From a bacterium (GTDB lineage: Bacteria > SAR324 > XYD2-FULL-50-16): a DNA stretch of 41,294 bases. Position 1 is the stretch's first letter. The number at the start of each line of letters is the position of its first letter. The DNA is taken from positions 1-41,294 of the forward strand of contig JAHJTV010000083.1 in assembly GCA_018829445.1 (NCBI GenBank), written 5' to 3'. A model generated the notes under the pieces. It saw only the letters and a list, made by a program, of their open reading frames with translations. It ran no database searches and was not told where the DNA came from. The position numbers and the translations under genes were made by a program. Of the stretch, positions 39,552 through 41,294 are shown in pieces.

Positions 39552-40421
39552 ATGAACAAAATACTAAGATTAGGGTTACGCATTTTGTTAATATTGGGGC
39601 TCCAGATAGTTATTGGAGTTGTGTTCATTAAACCGTATATTATTACATGGGGAGCAACCGATCAAGAAATCTCAATGTCAATGCCAGGAGATCATCTGGC
39701 GCCATTTATCAGTTCTACACGCAGTATCACAATCAACGCTCCGATATCAGACGTTTGGGATTGGGTTATTCAATTAGGAGCAGACCGAGGTGGTTTTTAC
39801 AGTTACTGGTTTATTGAAAAGCCGCTCGGATATAAATATCGTGAAACAAACCGAATTGAACCGGATTTTAAGGACATGGAAGTGGGGCGTATAATAAAAG
39901 CTTCACTTGATCCATCCATGAGCTTTATCGAGTATAACTTTCCAGTTGTCACTGTAGATCCTGGAAAATCATTTGTTTTAAAAAACTGGGGATGTTTCCT
40001 ACTCAATGAAATAGATTCAACTCGAACACGATTGATTGTTCGAACTCATGGTCAATCTATGACAAGCCTAAGGGATCATATAGAATATTTTTTCATGATG
40101 CCCCTTCATTACCTGATGGAAAGGCGAATGTTGGAAGGTATTAAATCACGCACAGAAGTAGGCTCTGGTGAGCCATTTTCTTCTACAAATGATATACTTT
40201 GGTTCTTAGGAATGATCTTATCATTCTGTTTAATTGTAGTTTTATTCTTCACCAGCAAGACCATTCAATCTCAATCTGCTGTTGTTTTATTTAGCGTGAT
40301 TTTGTTATTGATACTTTTTGTAGCTGATCCAATCCCAATTTACAGTTTGTCCTTATTACTTTTATTGGTTTTCAATATTCTGTGGCAAAACAAAAACCTG
40401 GGGTCAAGTCTTTCATTTTGA
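39552..40421 (+). CDS. SRPBCC-domain membrane protein of unknown function
   Basis: A 289-residue protein. A hydrophobic N-terminal segment (about residues 7-27) is followed by an SRPBCC/START-like domain (SITINAPISDVWDWVIQLGA at about 58-77, then GGFYSYWFIEKPLG), and two to three membrane segments at about 215-280. Such proteins may bind a lipid-like ligand at the membrane; no activity can be claimed. The last residues (NLGSSLSF) are encoded by a palindromic repeat beginning near 40394, so the native C-terminus may have been replaced. The gene follows the second attC-like site by 62 bases and could be a cassette gene. Confidence 0.6.
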   Translation: MNKILRLGLRILLILGLQIVIGVVFIKPYIITWGATDQEISMSMPGDHLAPFISSTRSITINAPISDVWDWVIQLGADRGGFYSYWFIEKPLGYKYRETNRIEPDFKDMEVGRIIKASLDPSMSFIEYNFPVVTVDPGKSFVLKNWGCFLLNEIDSTRTRLIVRTHGQSMTSLRDHIEYFFMMPLHYLMERRMLEGIKSRTEVGSGEPFSSTNDILWFLGMILSFCLIVVLFFTSKTIQSQSAVVLFSVILLLILFVADPIPIYSLSLLLLLVFNILWQNKNLGSSLSF

Positions 40422-40486
40422 CATCTGCCCCAAGCGGTTTTTCGGCTGTTGAAAAGCCTGGGGGGGGTGCGGGGGGGATACTTGTA
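40394..40486. repeat. palindromic repeat and G-rich tract
   Basis: A GGGGTCAA...TTGACATCTGCCCC hairpin (about 40400-40432) overlaps the end of the membrane-protein gene. It is followed by a CCCC/GGGG-based stem (GGTTTTTC against GAAAAGCC), and then G-runs of eight and seven around 40460-40485. Similar hairpins starting GGGGTCA are scattered as REP-type elements in several proteobacteria (from memory). The G-runs could form a quadruplex or be a sequencing-error hotspot. Confidence 0.5.
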
Positions 40487-40648
40487 ATTTTGTATTATGG
40501 TAATAGGAGCGAGACCGTTTTTGATAACTTACCTTTGACAAATGTTCATTGTAAACTGTACGATCCCCCTGTTTAACGATAATCAATTGAATTGCCATAT
40601 ATTTTCCACTCTTGATCAAACAACATTTTTCCCCTTAGTTTTTACATA

Positions 40649-40924
40649 TTGAACCTGCATCTTCAGATCCATGAATATAACGCATTGACTGATAAGCAGA
40701 AGAAAAACCTGCCAATCTTTTTCAGAAGTAGATTTACTGCTAAAACCGCCTTTGATATTCAGCGAGAAGGAGATGAAGATGAACAGTACCAAGTCGGGGA
40801 GCTCGCCAAAGAGGACGAAATAGTCTTCAAAACCCCGGATAAGTTCTATGATGAGGAGACCTCTCATTTCAAATCACTTAACTCAATTGAAAAATGGCAG
40901 AAAATTGATAGGAAGAAAATTTGA
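40649..40924 (+). CDS. hypothetical protein, possible partner of hicA
   Basis: A 91-residue frame with only a TTG start and no clear ribosome-binding site. Charged: FRSRFTAKTAFDIQREGDED then EQYQVGELAKEDEIVF. Not recognisable as HicB (no HicB-like N-terminal fold or helix-turn-helix that I can see). It ends 26 bases ahead of the HicA-like gene on the same strand. It may be an unusual antitoxin, a decayed gene or chance. Confidence 0.35.
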   Translation: MNLHLQIHEYNALTDKQKKNLPIFFRSRFTAKTAFDIQREGDEDEQYQVGELAKEDEIVFKTPDKFYDEETSHFKSLNSIEKWQKIDRKKI

Positions 40925-40950
40925 ATACCCCTTAATAATAGGAGCTTAAC

Positions 40951-41190
40951 TTGGGTAGGCTTGCAGGTTTTAAATATCGACAGATTGTAAAACGACAAAA
41001 GGAATTTGGTTTTGGTTTTGATTGTCAAGCAGCAGGTAGCCATGGAATTTGGTATAATACTGACACTGAGAGATATACAACAGTTCCAAATCATCCTGGA
41101 GATATGCCGGAGGGAACATTAAAAGCAATACTAAATCAAGCAGGTATTAGTCCAAATCAGCAATGTCCGGTTAGGTTATTGCAACAATAA
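40951..41190 (+). CDS. hicA: HicA-like type II toxin (mRNA interferase)
   Basis: A 79-residue protein of the HicA/YcfA double-stranded-RNA-binding-like fold. The catalytic His is in AGSHGIWYNTDT, then YTTVPNHPGDMPEGTLKAIL and NQAGIS complete the family pattern. It starts with TTG (AGGAG seven bases ahead). The usual hicB antitoxin is not visible next to it; only the 91-residue frame upstream and the repeat downstream remain. The last 12 codons belong to the terminal inverted repeat and are duplicated at the left edge of the window. Confidence 0.82.
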   Translation: MGRLAGFKYRQIVKRQKEFGFGFDCQAAGSHGIWYNTDTERYTTVPNHPGDMPEGTLKAILNQAGISPNQQCPVRLLQQ

Positions 41191-41294
41191 CGAGAAACGG
41201 CTTTCAAAATAATGGAATGTACAAAGACGCCATTACTTTAACTTTAGCTATTATTTGTTTAGAAAAAGTAGGATGGGCTACTCGTTGCCCATCA
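41155..41294. repeat. right copy of long terminal inverted repeat
   Basis: The inverse of 6-143, differing by one T in a homopolymer and by an extra CCG. It begins inside hicA (codon 69 on) and ends in the GATGGGC/GCCCATC hairpin (41272-41293). The window stops at that hairpin, so the full length of the repeat outward is unknown. Confidence 0.93.

Noticed and set aside
40422..40486. A third attC site behind the SRPBCC gene
   Set aside because: ATCTGCCCCAA resembles the complement of the next cassette start TTGGGCAGA, but there is no AAC/GTT core and the hairpin looks like a REP-type element instead.
40616..40867. Minus-strand 83-codon frame near hicA
   Set aside because: Antisense shadow of the plus-strand 91-codon frame, with hydrophobic low-complexity sequence and no ribosome-binding site.
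1..41294. CRISPR array, tRNA, rRNA or phage structural genes
   Set aside because: I looked for regularly spaced repeats, cloverleaf ends and phage-like gene sets and saw none.

Overview
The window is bacterial DNA of roughly 40-45% GC. It has no rRNA, tRNA or CRISPR array that I could see. The gene content is acyl-CoA catabolism with its own ETF, HypA/HypB, two cobalamin-type radical SAM proteins, an EFR1-type ferredoxin, class III CoA-transferase/racemase genes and several toxin-antitoxin modules. This fits a Gram-negative, probably anaerobic or facultative fatty-acid or xenobiotic degrader, such as a Desulfobacterota/'deltaproteobacterial' or SAR324-like lineage. The taxonomic call is inference and low confidence.

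Layout. 1-143 is the left copy of an inverted repeat whose partner is the last 140 bases of the window. 0.3-5.1 kb holds a membrane flavodoxin/ferredoxin protein, a membrane-anchored Kelch propeller, a B12-type radical SAM protein and an orphan DNA methyltransferase. 5.2-26.9 kb is a large lipid/acyl-CoA catabolic island. Its minus-strand gene set is SDR, FadH-like enoate reductase, alpha-methylacyl-CoA racemase, hypA, hypB. Divergent from it are an ADP-forming acyl-CoA synthetase alpha subunit and a second SDR. Then come an FGGY kinase, a nitroreductase, and a tight minus-strand operon of acyl-CoA dehydrogenase, TetR, histidine phosphatase, second acyl-CoA dehydrogenase and APH-type kinase. 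Divergent from that operon are ETF beta and alpha. The island ends with a TetR/amidohydrolase pair and a nitronate monooxygenase followed by a small Cys-rich protein. 27.4-35.7 kb holds single-copy accessory and housekeeping genes (MBL fold, GNAT, zinc ribbon, Nudix, class III aminotransferase, radical SAM, response regulator, Tat-exported D-threonine-aldolase-like enzyme). 35.9-41.3 kb is a mobile/defence-like junkyard: mazEF between two copies of a transposase fragment, vapBC, a decayed ATC-hydrolase gene between two attC-like hairpins, an SRPBCC membrane protein whose 3' end runs into a palindromic repeat, and a hicA gene whose tail is duplicated at the other end of the window.

How it works together. 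Five near-palindromic sites (consensus CGARCGNNCGYTCG) serve six outward-facing TTGACA boxes, each 7-8 bp away. They stand in front of the SDR/FadH operon, the acyl-CoA synthetase operon, the nitroreductase, the ACAD operon, the ETF operon and the TetR/amidohydrolase operon. Two closely related TetR proteins with nearly identical recognition helices are encoded inside this set, so the island looks like one self-regulated regulon. An APH-type kinase with ACAD10/11-like dehydrogenases suggests handling of 4-hydroxyacyl-CoA (phosphorylation then elimination), with electrons passing to the local ETF. This assignment is inference from family knowledge.
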